Assembly: GCF_039680535.1 (NCBI RefSeq)
Contig: NZ_JBDKSS010000001.1
Coordinates: 107,654 to 171,653, forward strand
Reading direction: 5' to 3'
DNA length: 64,000 nucleotides
Origin: Parvibaculum sp039680535
GTDB lineage: Bacteria > Pseudomonadota > Alphaproteobacteria > Parvibaculales > Parvibaculaceae
Within the stretch, counting starts at the first letter, position 1. Each line of letters starts with the position of its first letter. Positions 1 through 9,229 of the stretch are shown in pieces. Both the position numbers and the translations under genes were made by a program. The notes beneath the pieces were generated by a model. It was not told the DNA's origin, made no database searches, and saw nothing but the letters and a program-made list of their open reading frames with translations.

Positions 1-1277
1 GTCTTGCATCGTGCGGCGGCGATGAATCGACCTTGCCCGCTTCTGCCGGCTACGGCCCGAAGCCGACCTTGCCGCAGCCGCAATCGGGCACAGTGCCGAC
101 CGTGAATATTGCGACCGCGATCGGCTGGCCCGATGGCGGCGCGCCTAAGCCCGCCGCGGGGCTCAGCGTGAACGCGTTTGCGAGCGGCCTCGATCATCCC
201 CGCTGGCTTTTCGTGCTGCCCAATGGCGATGTGCTGGTTGCCGAGACGAATGCGCCGAAGAGGCCGGACGACAGCACGGGGGTCACCGGTTGGGTCGCCC
301 GCGTCGTCATGAAGATGGCGGGCGCCGATACGCCGAGCGCCAACCGCATCACGCTGCTGCGCGACACCAACGGCGACGGCGTGGCCGATGTCCGCAGCGT
401 TTTCCTGAAGGACCTCAATTCACCGTTCGGCATGGCGCTGGTGGGGCATGACCTCTATGTCGCCGACACCGACGCATTGCTGCGCTTTCCCTACAAGGAC
501 GGCGCGACCGAAATCGCAGAGGCAGGCACGAAGGTCATCGACCTTCCGGCGGGATCGATCAACCACCACTGGACGAAGAATGTCGTCGCGAGTCCGGACG
601 GCAAGCGCCTCTATGTCACCGTGGGCTCGAACAGCAATGTTGGCGAAAACGGGCTCGACAAGGAAGATGGGCGCGCGGCCATTTACGAGGTCGATATCGC
701 GACAGGAAAGTTGCGCATCTTCGCATCGGGTCTGCGCAATCCGAATGGCATGGATTGGGAACCCGTCTCCGGCGCGCTCTGGACGGCGGTCAACGAGCGC
801 GACGAAATCGGCAATGATCTCGTTCCCGACTACATGACCTCGGTGAAGGACGGGGCCTTTTACGGCTGGCCCTATGTCTATTACGGCGAGCATATCGATG
901 CCCGCGTGACGCCTCAGAACACGGAACTGGTGGCGAAGGCCATCGCGCCCGACTATGCGCTCGGGAGCCATACGGCTTCGCTAGGGCTCCACTTCTATCG
1001 CGGGAACATGCTTCCCCCGCATTACCGGGGCGGCGTGTTCATCGGCCAGCATGGCTCGTGGAACCGCAAGCCCCGCAGCGGCTACAAGGTGATCTTCGTG
1101 CCCTTCGCGGCCGGCAAGCCCTCCGGCATGCCGGAAGATGTGCTGACGGGCTTCCTGAACGAGGATGGCGATGCCATGGGCCGTCCGGTCGGCGTTGTCG
1201 AGGACAGGGCGGGCGCGCTGCTCGTTGCCGACGATGTCGGCAATGTCATCTGGCGCGTGACGCCTGCAGCGAAGTAG
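1..1277 (+). CDS. Sorbosone dehydrogenase-like lipoprotein, 5' end missing
   Basis: The frame is open from base 3 to a TAG at 1275-1277, so the start lies before the window. The first in-frame residues read LASCGGDES, a lipobox (L-A-S-C). The protein is therefore probably a lipoprotein acylated on that Cys, with the signal peptide upstream of the window. The remainder (about 420 residues) looks like the six-bladed beta-propeller family of PQQ-dependent sugar and L-sorbosone dehydrogenases: FASGLDHPRWL near the start, DTNGDGVAD, ASGLRNPNGMDW and a late GQHGSWNRKP segment. Family members oxidise sugars in the periplasm, but many homologues have no known substrate. The TTG at 33 lies after the lipobox and is unlikely to be the real start. 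Confidence is good for the family and low for the reaction. Confidence 0.8.
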   Translation, partial: LASCGGDESTLPASAGYGPKPTLPQPQSGTVPTVNIATAIGWPDGGAPKPAAGLSVNAFASGLDHPRWLFVLPNGDVLVAETNAPKRPDDSTGVTGWVARVVMKMAGADTPSANRITLLRDTNGDGVADVRSVFLKDLNSPFGMALVGHDLYVADTDALLRFPYKDGATEIAEAGTKVIDLPAGSINHHWTKNVVASPDGKRLYVTVGSNSNVGENGLDKEDGRAAIYEVDIATGKLRIFASGLRNPNGMDWEPVSGALWTAVNERDEIGNDLVPDYMTSVKDGAFYGWPYVYYGEHIDARVTPQNTELVAKAIAPDYALGSHTASLGLHFYRGNMLPPHYRGGVFIGQHGSWNRKPRSGYKVIFVPFAAGKPSGMPEDVLTGFLNEDGDAMGRPVGVVEDRAGALLVADDVGNVIWRVTPAAK

Positions 1278-1284
1278 AAAAAGA

Positions 1285-1315
1285 AAAAGGCGGCCTCTCT
1301 TGCAGGCCGCCTTTT
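1285..1315. terminator. Bidirectional intrinsic terminator
   Basis: The stem AAAAGGCGGCCT pairs with AGGCCGCCTTTT around a short loop, with A-rich and T-rich flanks. It sits between the converging lipoprotein and DEAD-box helicase genes and can serve both. Confidence 0.85.
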
Positions 1316-1336
1316 GATCTACGCTCCGGGGAAGAC

Positions 1337-2899
1337 TCAGGCCTCCTGAGCCTCGGCTTCGATGATCTCGTCGATTTCCTCGACATTGTCGAGTTCCTCG
1401 GGCAACTCGTCCTCGATCTCCTTCGCGCCCTTTTTAGGCAGCTTCACGACATTGAGCATGAAGGCGGGAATATGGTCGCCGAAGCTCAGAACCTTCGGGC
1501 CGTCATCGTCGTCGCGACGGCCGCGTCCGCGGCCGCGTTCATTGCGCTGCTCGGCGCGGGGCTGCTCATGGCGGCGCGCGGGCTCAGGGCGTTCGGCATG
1601 CTCCGACGCCTGGGTCACAAGCTCCGCAACGGGATCCGCGGGCGGCAGGACTTCCGAATCGAGAATGGGCTCAGCTTTGCGGGGCTTGGCGCGCGAGCGG
1701 CGCGACTTGCGCTCCGGCGCAGTTGAAGGTTCGGCGGCGGTTTCGGCCTCGACGGCGACTTCGCCGGCGGGGGCAGGGTGGGCGGTCGTCAACTCATGCA
1801 CCGGGATCGCATTGCCGAGCATCTTCTCGATCTGGGCGAGATATTTGCCGTCCTCGCGCGTCACCAGCGTATAGGCGATGCCGGACTTGCCCGCGCGGCC
1901 CGTGCGGCCGATGCGGTGAACATAGTCTTCGGAATGGGTCGGAATGTCGAAATTGAAGACGTGGCTCACATCCGGGATGTCGAGGCCACGGGCGGCAACG
2001 TCGCTCGCCACGAGAAGGCGGATGGTGCCGGCGCGGAAGCCGTCCAGCGTCTTCGTGCGCGTCGACTGGTCGAGGTCGCCATGCAGCGCGCCGACCGAGA
2101 AGCCATGGCGCTCCAGCGACTTCGCGACGATCGAGACGTCACGCTTGCGGTTGCAGAAGATGATGGCGTTCTTGCAGTTCTCGTCGCGGATCAGGCCGCG
2201 CAGCATCTCGCGCTTGCCTTCACGGGTCGTCTTGACGATGGCCTGCGTGATGGTCGCATTGGCCGAGGAGTGGCGGGCGACTTCGATGCGTTCGGGATTC
2301 TGGAGGAAGGTGTCGGTGAGCCGCTGGATTTCGGGCGGCATGGTGGCAGAGAAGAAGAGGGTCTGCCGCGTAAATGGGATCTTCTTGCAGATCTCCTCGA
2401 TGTCCGGGATGAAACCCATGTCCAGCATGCGGTCGGCTTCATCGATAACGAGGATCTGGACGCCGGTGAGCAGGACCTTACCGCGGCCACAGTGATCGAG
2501 CAGGCGGCCCGGCGTCGCGATCAGAACATCGACGCCACGGTCGAGCTTCTTTTCCTGATCGCCGAAGGAGACGCCGCCGATGAGCAGCGCCATCGAGAGC
2601 TTGTGGTACTTGCCGTATTTCTCGAAGTTCTCGGCGACCTGGGCAGCGAGTTCGCGCGTCGGCTCGAGAATGAGAGAGCGCGGCATACGCGCCCTGGCGC
2701 GTCCGCGGGCCAGCTTATCGATCATCGGCAGCGTGAAGGATGCCGTCTTGCCCGTGCCCGTCTGGGCGATGCCGAGCACGTCCCGGCCTGCAAGCACGGA
2801 GGGAATGGCCTGCGCCTGAATGGGGGTCGGTTCGGTATAACCGGTTTCGGCTACCGCTTTAAGCACTTCGGCCCCGAGGCCGAGTTCGTCAAATGTCAT
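1337..2899 (-). CDS. rhlE: DEAD-box ATP-dependent RNA helicase, RhlE type
   Basis: This 520-residue cytoplasmic RNA helicase would unwind RNA duplexes in ribosome assembly or mRNA decay. The family motifs occur in order: the Q-motif region (TEPTPIQAQAIP), Walker A AQTGTGKT, PTRELAAQ, TPGRLLD, DEAD within VIDEADRMLDMGF, SAT, and motif VI HRIGRTGRAG. After about residue 375 comes a low-complexity basic, Arg-rich region and then an acidic tail ending EAQEA. This fits the RhlE/RhlB-like group with variable C-termini. The ATG at 2899 begins MTFDELGL, the usual start of the helicase core. It stands alone, with 193 bp upstream to the next gene. Assignment to RhlE rather than another DEAD-box branch is likely but not certain. 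Confidence 0.9.
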   Translation of the reverse strand: MTFDELGLGAEVLKAVAETGYTEPTPIQAQAIPSVLAGRDVLGIAQTGTGKTASFTLPMIDKLARGRARARMPRSLILEPTRELAAQVAENFEKYGKYHKLSMALLIGGVSFGDQEKKLDRGVDVLIATPGRLLDHCGRGKVLLTGVQILVIDEADRMLDMGFIPDIEEICKKIPFTRQTLFFSATMPPEIQRLTDTFLQNPERIEVARHSSANATITQAIVKTTREGKREMLRGLIRDENCKNAIIFCNRKRDVSIVAKSLERHGFSVGALHGDLDQSTRTKTLDGFRAGTIRLLVASDVAARGLDIPDVSHVFNFDIPTHSEDYVHRIGRTGRAGKSGIAYTLVTREDGKYLAQIEKMLGNAIPVHELTTAHPAPAGEVAVEAETAAEPSTAPERKSRRSRAKPRKAEPILDSEVLPPADPVAELVTQASEHAERPEPARRHEQPRAEQRNERGRGRGRRDDDDGPKVLSFGDHIPAFMLNVVKLPKKGAKEIEDELPEELDNVEEIDEIIEAEAQEA

Positions 2900-3092
2900 A
2901 TATTGAGGCCTGTTCTACCATTTACATGCTGCCCGATGGTGGCCCACTTCGAGGGCCCGTGGACGCTTTGTCGTGAGGGGGGGCAGCGTCTTGCGCGTCG
3001 TTCCGCGGCCGCGCGGTCCGCAATTCCACGCAATACATAGGGATTAACAGGCTTTTGTCAATCGCGAGGCCGGCCCGCAGCCTCTCAGGGGG

Positions 3093-3632
3093 CTAAATGC
3101 CGGGTCCAAAAGGCGAGATATTGGTGTTCTGTGGCGGAAACATCGCAGCCAGAAGCGACTGCATGGCCGACTGGTAAGCGCGATCCCCGGGCCCTGTCAC
3201 GGCATCGGCCGAGAGCGCGCCGCGCGCCAGCATACGGTCGGCCGAGCAATAGATGGCGACGACTCTGAGCGAACCGCCCGCAACGCCCTGGCCGCCGCCG
3301 AGCGCGCCGGGCTCTTCGCATGCCGTCTCGCTTGGGACGCTCGCCCCATTGAACACGAGCACGAGCCGCGTTCCCTGACCCGGCTTCGCACCCTCCGGCA
3401 GAAGGCGCAGCGGAGCGCCACCCGCCCATGCGGGACCATGCAGCCCGGCAATCGCCGCTTCGCCGCTCATGCCCGGCGCGGGCGATCCGTAAAGCTCGAC
3501 GTTGAAGCCCGCCGCATGAACGGTCGAGGGCTTGTAGAGCGATGTCTGCTGGACGTAGGTGACGACGGGCAGCGCGAGAGTCGTAGTCGCATAAAGCGAA
3601 GCGGCAGCAAGGGCCAAAACGACTTTCTTCAT
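3093..3632 (-). CDS. Small exported protein of unknown function
   Basis: The 179-residue product starts MKKVVLALAAASLYATTTLALP, a typical Sec signal peptide with a basic start and hydrophobic core. The ATG at 3632 is preceded by GGAGGAG about 10 nt upstream. The frame stays open further upstream only through the antisense of parE, so the signal peptide and ribosome site decide the start. The mature part contains two Cys residues (ETACEEP, AIYCSAD) that could form a disulfide, and is rich in Gly, Ala and Pro. I do not recognise a family. It lies 68 bp downstream of parE on the same strand and may be co-transcribed with it. Confidence 0.75.
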   Translation of the reverse strand: MKKVVLALAAASLYATTTLALPVVTYVQQTSLYKPSTVHAAGFNVELYGSPAPGMSGEAAIAGLHGPAWAGGAPLRLLPEGAKPGQGTRLVLVFNGASVPSETACEEPGALGGGQGVAGGSLRVVAIYCSADRMLARGALSADAVTGPGDRAYQSAMQSLLAAMFPPQNTNISPFGPGI

Positions 3633-3700
3633 GTCCTTAACTCCTCCGTCATGCCCCGCGTGAAGCTGAGCATGAAGGGTAAGCTCGTTTGCTCCCGGGC

Positions 3701-5737
3701 TCAAATATCCAGATCGGTCGCGAAGGCGGCGCGTTCCTGGATGAACTGGAATCTCAGCTCCGGCTTGTTGCCCATCAGGCGGTCGATGGCGCCTCTGGTT
3801 TCCTTCGCTTCGTCTTCCGGCACCATGACGCGCAGCAGCGTGCGCCTGGAGCGGACCATCGTCGTTTCCTTGAGCTGTGCGGGAAGCATTTCGCCCAAGC
3901 CCTTGAAACGGCTGATTTCTACCTTGCCATTGCTCTTGAACTCCTTCTTGAGGAGTTCGTCCTTGTGCGCGTCGTCGCGCGCATAGGCGGTCTTGCCGCC
4001 CTGCGTCAGTTTGTAGAGCGGCGGCACGGCCAGATAGAGATGCCCGCGGCGGATCAGCTCCGGCGTTTCCTGATAGAAGAAGGTGATGAGCAGCGAGGCG
4101 ATGTGGGCGCCGTCCACGTCGGCGTCGGTCATGATGATGACCTTGTCGTAGCGCAGGTCCTCGTCGCGGTAATGCGAGCCGGTGCGGACGCCAAGCGCCT
4201 GAACGAGGTCGCTGATCTGCTGGTTCTGCTGCAGCTTCGCGCCGCTGGCCGAGGCGACGTTCAGGATCTTGCCGCGCAAGGGCAGGATCGCCTGCGTGGC
4301 GCGGTCGCGGGCCTGCTTCGCGGAGCCGCCGGCGCTGTCGCCTTCGACGATGAAGAGTTCCGAGCCCGCCGCGCCCGCCTGCGCGCAGTCCGCGAGCTTG
4401 CCGGGCAGGCGGAGCTTCCGCGTCGCGGTCTTGCGCGCCACGTCCTTTTCCTGCCGCCGACGCAGCCGGTCTTCCGAGCGGTCGATCACCCAGTCGAGAA
4501 GCTTGTTCGCCTGTTGCGGCGAGTTGGTCAGCCAATGGTCGAAATGGTCGCCGATGGCCTTCTCGACGAGGCGCTGGGCCTCGCTGCTGGCGAGCTTCTC
4601 CTTGGTCTGGCCCTGAAACTCCGGCTCGCGTATGAAGACGGAGAGCAGCACCGTCGCCGTGCCCAGCACGTCTTCGGCCTGAATCTGCGCGGCCTTCTTG
4701 TTGCCGACCATGTCGGCATAGTTCTTCAGGCCCCTGGTGAGCGCAGTGCGGAGACCCGCTTCGTGCGTGCCGCCTTCGGGCGTCGGCACTGTGTTGCAAT
4801 AGGAATGGACGAAGCCTTCCTCGCCACCATGCCAGGCGATGGCCCATTCGGCCGCGCCGTGCGCGCCCGCGCGCGAGACCTTGCCCGAGAAGGGTTCGGC
4901 CGTCACCCAATCCTTCTCGCCGATTTCGGCGCGGAGGAAGTCGACCAGACCGGCCGGGAAATGCAGCACGTCCTCGGCGGGCGTCTCGTCCTTGATGAGT
5001 TCCGGCGCGCAATGCCAGCGGATTTCGACGCCGCCGAAGAGATAGGCCTTGGACCGCGCCATGCGGTAGAGGCGACCCGGCTTGAAGGCCGCGCCCTTGC
5101 CGAAGATGTCGGCGTCGGGGTGGAAGGTGATGCGCGTGCCGCGGCGGTTCTGAACCCGGCCTTCCTCGATGAGCTTCGTCTGCGGGGCGCCGCGCGCATA
5201 AATCTGGCGATAGAGCTTCTGCTCGCGCGCGACCTCGACTTCGAGCCGGTCGGAAAGCGCGTTCACCACCGAGACGCCGACGCCGTGCAGGCCGCCCGAG
5301 GTCTCATAGGCCTTGCCGCCGAACTTGCCACCCGAATGGAGCGTCGTGAGGATGACTTCCAGCGCCGACTTGTTCTTGAATTTCGGATGCGGGTCGACGG
5401 GGATGCCACGGCCATTGTCGGCCACCGTCAGGCTGCCGTCGGCATGGAACGATACGTCGATCCAGTTCGCGTGGCCTGCGACCGCCTCGTCCATCGAATT
5501 GTCGAGGACTTCGGCGAAGAGGTGATGCAGCGCCTTCTCGTCGGTGCCGCCGATATACATGCCCGGACGGCGCCGCACAGGCTCCAGACCTTCCAGAACC
5601 TCGATGTCCTTGGCCGAATAGCTGTCGTCGTCCTTCGCCGCGGCTTTGGGCGCGGATTTGACGGGCTTCTGCGCCTTGGGCGCGGCGGCAAAGAGATCGC
5701 TGGTGTCGTCGGAATTGGACGTCTTGCGGGCGGCCAT
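3701..5737 (-). CDS. parE: DNA topoisomerase IV subunit B
   Basis: The 678-residue ATPase subunit of topoisomerase IV decatenates daughter chromosomes with ParC. GHKL ATPase motifs are present: EVLDNSMDEAV, DNGRGIPVD and GLHGVGVSVVNALS. The TOPRIM motifs EGDSAGGSAKQ and TDADVDGAHIASLL follow, and the C-terminus has the short ParE form (FKGLGEM, then a region ending TDLDI). The length fits ParE rather than the longer GyrB. A Lys/Ala-rich stretch of about 40 residues precedes the ATPase domain (SAKDIEVLEGLEPVRRRPGMYI). The start is the ATG at 5737. The upstream 190 bp contain a palindromic repeat element. Confidence 0.95.
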   Translation of the reverse strand: MAARKTSNSDDTSDLFAAAPKAQKPVKSAPKAAAKDDDSYSAKDIEVLEGLEPVRRRPGMYIGGTDEKALHHLFAEVLDNSMDEAVAGHANWIDVSFHADGSLTVADNGRGIPVDPHPKFKNKSALEVILTTLHSGGKFGGKAYETSGGLHGVGVSVVNALSDRLEVEVAREQKLYRQIYARGAPQTKLIEEGRVQNRRGTRITFHPDADIFGKGAAFKPGRLYRMARSKAYLFGGVEIRWHCAPELIKDETPAEDVLHFPAGLVDFLRAEIGEKDWVTAEPFSGKVSRAGAHGAAEWAIAWHGGEEGFVHSYCNTVPTPEGGTHEAGLRTALTRGLKNYADMVGNKKAAQIQAEDVLGTATVLLSVFIREPEFQGQTKEKLASSEAQRLVEKAIGDHFDHWLTNSPQQANKLLDWVIDRSEDRLRRRQEKDVARKTATRKLRLPGKLADCAQAGAAGSELFIVEGDSAGGSAKQARDRATQAILPLRGKILNVASASGAKLQQNQQISDLVQALGVRTGSHYRDEDLRYDKVIIMTDADVDGAHIASLLITFFYQETPELIRRGHLYLAVPPLYKLTQGGKTAYARDDAHKDELLKKEFKSNGKVEISRFKGLGEMLPAQLKETTMVRSRRTLLRVMVPEDEAKETRGAIDRLMGNKPELRFQFIQERAAFATDLDI

Positions 5738-5830
5738 GAAAACTCAAACTTCAATCTGGGGGAACGAATCGAGGCCGATTGTAGGGCCGGGGAGGCGACA
5801 GGGGCAAATGACGGGGAATCCCCCCTCAGC

Positions 5831-5916
5831 CGTCATGCCCCGGCTCGTCCGGGGCATCCACGTCTTCGTCCTGCGACGATGAAGACGTGGATGGCCCGAA
5901 TAAATCGGGCCATGAC
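5831..5916. repeat. Intergenic palindromic repeat element
   Basis: A nested palindrome lies between parE and the O-methyltransferase. The outer arms are GTCATGCCCC-type and GGGCCATGAC. Inside are ATCCACGTCTTC and its complement GAAGACGTGGAT around a short loop, plus a small CCCCGG...CCGGGG hairpin. Similar GGCATCCACGTC-type palindromes are dispersed between genes in many alphaproteobacterial genomes. I see one copy in this window. It may act as an RNA hairpin between the two genes. Confidence 0.65.
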
Positions 5917-5934
5917 GATGGAATGGGCGGAGAA

Positions 5935-7044
5935 TTACACCGGACTTGCCTCGATCACGCTCGCAAGCCCGATGGTCGGTACGATGCGCTCCAGCCGGAA
6001 GCCGGCCTTGGCCATCAGCGCGGCATATTCCGGCTCCGTGCGTTCGCGGCCCGTCGTCGCCACCAGCATTTCGAGATCGAGGAACTTCGAGAAATGCGCC
6101 ACGCCCGGCGCGGGGATCACGTGCTCGATCAACAGCAGCTTGCCGGTTGCCGGAATCTTCGCGCGGATGTTTTTCATGATGAGGATCGACTCTTCGTCGG
6201 ACCAGTCATGGATGATGTGCTTCATCACATAGGCGTCGGCGCCGCCCGGTACGGAATCGAAGAAGCTGCCGCCATGCGTCTCGACGCGTGGCCCAAGTCC
6301 CGCCTCGTCGAAATAGCGCCGCGCGCCCTCGGCTGTGTGCGGCAGATCGAAGAGGATGCCCTTCATGCCCGGATTGAGCATCAGGATGGAGCCGAGAACG
6401 GCGCCATATCCACCGCCTATGTCGGCAACCGTCCTGAAAGGCGAGAAGTCATAGGCAGCCAGAACCGGATCGAGCTCCATCTCCGAGACATTGACCATGC
6501 CCTTGTCGAAAATATCGGCGCGCGCCGGATCGCCCGAAATATATTCAAAGGACTTCATGCCGTGCAGATGCTCGATGGCGTTGCGGCCCGTCGCCACGCA
6601 ATGGCTGAGCGCGCCCCAATTGTCCCAGTTGAGGCTCCCCTGATAAATCGAGAAATAGCGCATCGACTGCGGATGGTCCGTCCTCAGCGTTGCGCCCATT
6701 GGCGTCAGGCGGAAATGGCCGATGCTGTCCTCGGCAAAAATCCCGACAGTCGAGAGCGCGCGCATGACGCGATAAAGCGCATCCGCGTTGGAGCCGCTTT
6801 TCTCCGCCAACGTCCGGCAAGAGATCGCTTCCTTTTCGCTCATCAGATCGGCGAGGCCGAGCTTCGCGATCAGGGATATGCATTGCGACGCCCAGAAGCC
6901 CGTCAGCATTTCCAGAACCGCGACAGGCGGCGGCACCATCTTGCGGGTCAGCGCGACGAGCCCGCTCCTGATCTGGCCGAGAAAGTTCACGATCGCCGCT
7001 GGCGGCAGCTTCGGCTTCGCCGTGCGTATTTTTACGCCCTGCAT
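5935..7044 (-). CDS. SAM-dependent O-methyltransferase
   Basis: The 369-residue protein resembles the plant COMT / bacterial hydroxyneurosporene and polyketide O-methyltransferases. An N-terminal winged-helix dimerisation domain covers about residues 50-130 (ISCRTLAEKSGSNADALYRVMRAL). A Rossmann methyltransferase domain follows, with VADIGGGYGAVLGSI as the SAM-binding loop and KHIIHDWSDEESI as the catalytic region, where His is the usual general base. The ATG at 7044 has GAGGGGGGA close upstream. Reading could extend to 7266, but that extension looks non-coding and overlaps the divergent promoter region. It is divergent from the Old Yellow Enzyme gene. The substrate is unknown. Confidence 0.85.
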   Translation of the reverse strand: MQGVKIRTAKPKLPPAAIVNFLGQIRSGLVALTRKMVPPPVAVLEMLTGFWASQCISLIAKLGLADLMSEKEAISCRTLAEKSGSNADALYRVMRALSTVGIFAEDSIGHFRLTPMGATLRTDHPQSMRYFSIYQGSLNWDNWGALSHCVATGRNAIEHLHGMKSFEYISGDPARADIFDKGMVNVSEMELDPVLAAYDFSPFRTVADIGGGYGAVLGSILMLNPGMKGILFDLPHTAEGARRYFDEAGLGPRVETHGGSFFDSVPGGADAYVMKHIIHDWSDEESILIMKNIRAKIPATGKLLLIEHVIPAPGVAHFSKFLDLEMLVATTGRERTEPEYAALMAKAGFRLERIVPTIGLASVIEASPV

Positions 7045-7183
7045 GGTGAGTTCCCCCCTCCGCAACCGGACGGGGGTCAGCTTACGTGGGGTCCGCCTTG
7101 CGTCGCAATGGCCATATGGACCGCGCTTGATCGCTCCGACTGATCTGTCACATTCAGTCACCACGCAATTCAGGGGGAGTTTG

Positions 7184-8488
7184 ATGTCGGAGAAGATCAA
7201 TATTACCACGCCGTTCACGCTGCCATGCGGCGCGGTGCTGAAGAACCGCCTGTCCAAGGCCGCCATGACCGAGGGGCTCGGCGACGGGCAGAACCGCGCG
7301 ACCGAGGGCCATGTGAAGCTTTATCGCCGCTGGGCGGAGGGCGGGGCGGGCATGCTGCTCACCGGCAATGTGCATGTCGACCGGCGCTATCTGGAGCGTC
7401 CGGGCAATGTCGCCATCGACGGGCCGCAATCGGCCGAGGCTCTCGCGGCGCTGCGCGCCTATGCGGCGGCGGGCACGGTCAACAACACGCATCTCTGGAT
7501 GCAGATCAACCATGCGGGACGTCAGACGCCTGCCTCCGTCAGCAAGGAACCTGTCGGCCCCTCGGACAAGGCGCTCGACATGCCGGGCGCGCAGTTCGGC
7601 AAGCCGCGCGCGCTGACCGGCACGGAGATCGAGGATGTCATCCGCCGCTTCGCCCATGCCGCGACCATTGCGCGCGAGACGGGCTTCACTGGTGTGCAGA
7701 TTCACGGCGCCCATGGCTATCTGATTTCGGAATTCCTTTCGCCCGACGTGAACAATCGCACGGATGAATGGGGCGGCAGCCTCGAGAACCGTGCGCGCCT
7801 CCTGCTTGAAGTCGTCCGTGCGACGCGCAGGGCGGTGGGCGCGGATTTCCCGGTATCGGTGAAGCTCAACTCCGCCGATTTCCAGCGCGGCGGATTCAGC
7901 CATGAGGACTCGCTGAAAGTCGCGTCATGGCTCAATGACGAGCGCATCGATCTGCTGGAGATTTCCGGCGGGACTTATGAGCAGCCCGCGCTCACGGGCC
8001 GCGAGGACATGACGCTTCATCCCGAGCGCACCGAGAAGCGCCGGCAGAGCACCGTCGCCCGTGAAGCCTACTTCCTCGAATATGCAGCCGACATTCGCAA
8101 GGTCGTCTCGCTGCCGCTGATGGTGACAGGCGGCTTCCGTACGCTTGAAGGCATGAATGCGGCGCTTGAGTCCGGCGCTACCGACATTATCGGCCTGGGC
8201 CGTCCGCTCTGTGTCGATCCTTCCGCTGCGGCGCATCTTCTTTGCGGGGAGACGCGCGACATTCCCGCTTACGAAAAGACACTGCGTATCGGGCCTGGTC
8301 TGCTCGGTCCTTCGAGCTCCATCGCGCTTGTGCGCGGATTGAACGGCTGGGGACAGCAGGCCTGGTTCTGCCTGCAGATACTGCGCATGGGCGCGGGCCT
8401 CGATCCCGATGCGAAACTCGGTGTCTTCAAGGCCTTCCGCGACTACACGAAGAACGAAGCGAAGGCTGCGGCAGCGCTGGTTCGCTGA
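7184..8488 (+). CDS. NADH:flavin oxidoreductase, Old Yellow Enzyme family
   Basis: The 434-residue FMN-dependent oxidoreductase has a TIM-barrel fold. QIHGAHGYLISEFLSP carries the substrate-binding pair (His174, His177). The C-terminal phosphate-binding end of the barrel reads VTGGFRT...IGLGRPLCVDP. The ATG at 7184 follows CAGGGGGAGTTTG, a strong ribosome site. Its length fits the single-domain OYE/YqjM-like type, without the extra Fe-S and NAD domains of 2,4-dienoyl-CoA reductase. Family members reduce activated C=C bonds in enones. The substrate here is not predictable. It is divergent from the O-methyltransferase with 139 bp between starts. Confidence 0.88.
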   Translation: MSEKINITTPFTLPCGAVLKNRLSKAAMTEGLGDGQNRATEGHVKLYRRWAEGGAGMLLTGNVHVDRRYLERPGNVAIDGPQSAEALAALRAYAAAGTVNNTHLWMQINHAGRQTPASVSKEPVGPSDKALDMPGAQFGKPRALTGTEIEDVIRRFAHAATIARETGFTGVQIHGAHGYLISEFLSPDVNNRTDEWGGSLENRARLLLEVVRATRRAVGADFPVSVKLNSADFQRGGFSHEDSLKVASWLNDERIDLLEISGGTYEQPALTGREDMTLHPERTEKRRQSTVAREAYFLEYAADIRKVVSLPLMVTGGFRTLEGMNAALESGATDIIGLGRPLCVDPSAAAHLLCGETRDIPAYEKTLRIGPGLLGPSSSIALVRGLNGWGQQAWFCLQILRMGAGLDPDAKLGVFKAFRDYTKNEAKAAAALVR

Positions 8489-8515
8489 AGCACAGATGTG
8501 TGGAGGGGCGCTGGT

Positions 8516-9229
8516 TCACCAGCGTCCCGACGCGCCGCCACCGCCGGAGCTTCCGCCTCCACCGCCGAAGCCGCCACCGCCCCCACCGCCGCCTCCGCCA
8601 AATCCGCCGCCGCCCCACCAGATGCCGGGCCCACGCCCGCCACGGCGGCGCGCATTGCCGACGACGAAAATCCAGATCAGGAAGAAGATGATGAAGGGTA
8701 TGGCGTTCTGCCAGTCGTTCTGATCCTGACGCGGTGCCGGCAGCGTGCCGCCGCCGAGCACTTTCAGGATCGCGGCGGTGCCGTCCTCGATGCCGCCCGG
8801 CAGATCGCCCGCCTTGAAGCGCGGCGTGACGATATCGCGAATGATCTGCGAGGACAGGGCATCGGTCAGGGTTCCTTCGAGGCCGTAGCCGACCTCGATC
8901 CGCAATTCGCGTTCATTCGGCGCGACGAGAAAGAGGACGCCGTTGTTCTTGTCCTTCTGGCCGAGCTTCCAGATGCGGAAGGTTTCATTGGCATAGGTCT
9001 CGATGTCGTTGCCGTCGAGCGACGGCACTGTGGCGACGACGACTTGCTCCGTCGTCTTCGCCTCATGCGCGGCGAGCGCCGCATCGATCTCGCGCACCTT
9101 CTCCATCGGCAGAACATGCGCCGCATCGACGACGCGTCCGGTGAGCGGCGGCGGATTGATGGCCGCCGTCGCCGCACCGGCGACGCTGAAGGCGAAGAGA
9201 AGCGAAAGAAGGGCGACGATGCGCGTCAT
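8516..9229 (-). CDS. TPM-domain membrane-associated protein (YgcG-like)
   Basis: The 237-residue protein has a signal peptide (MTRIVALLSLLFAFSVAGAATAA) and a TPM domain at about residues 28-150 (LTGRVVDAAHVLP, TEQVVVATVPSLDG, RELRIEVGYGLEG). A transmembrane helix (AIPFIIFFLIWIFVV) follows, then a Gly/Ser-rich tail that is almost pure glycine over 40 residues. This is the standard layout of the YgcG/TPM family, which is usually encoded beside lemA. The start overlaps the lemA stop by one base (TGATG), implying translational coupling. The function is poorly known and is linked to envelope homeostasis. Confidence 0.85.
   Translation of the reverse strand: MTRIVALLSLLFAFSVAGAATAAINPPPLTGRVVDAAHVLPMEKVREIDAALAAHEAKTTEQVVVATVPSLDGNDIETYANETFRIWKLGQKDKNNGVLFLVAPNERELRIEVGYGLEGTLTDALSSQIIRDIVTPRFKAGDLPGGIEDGTAAILKVLGGGTLPAPRQDQNDWQNAIPFIIFFLIWIFVVGNARRRGGRGPGIWWGGGGFGGGGGGGGGGFGGGGGSSGGGGASGRW

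Noticed and set aside
3093..5012. One long minus-strand gene covering the small exported protein and part of parE
   Set aside because: The upstream part is out of frame with, and overlaps, parE. A signal peptide and strong ribosome site mark a separate gene starting at 3632.
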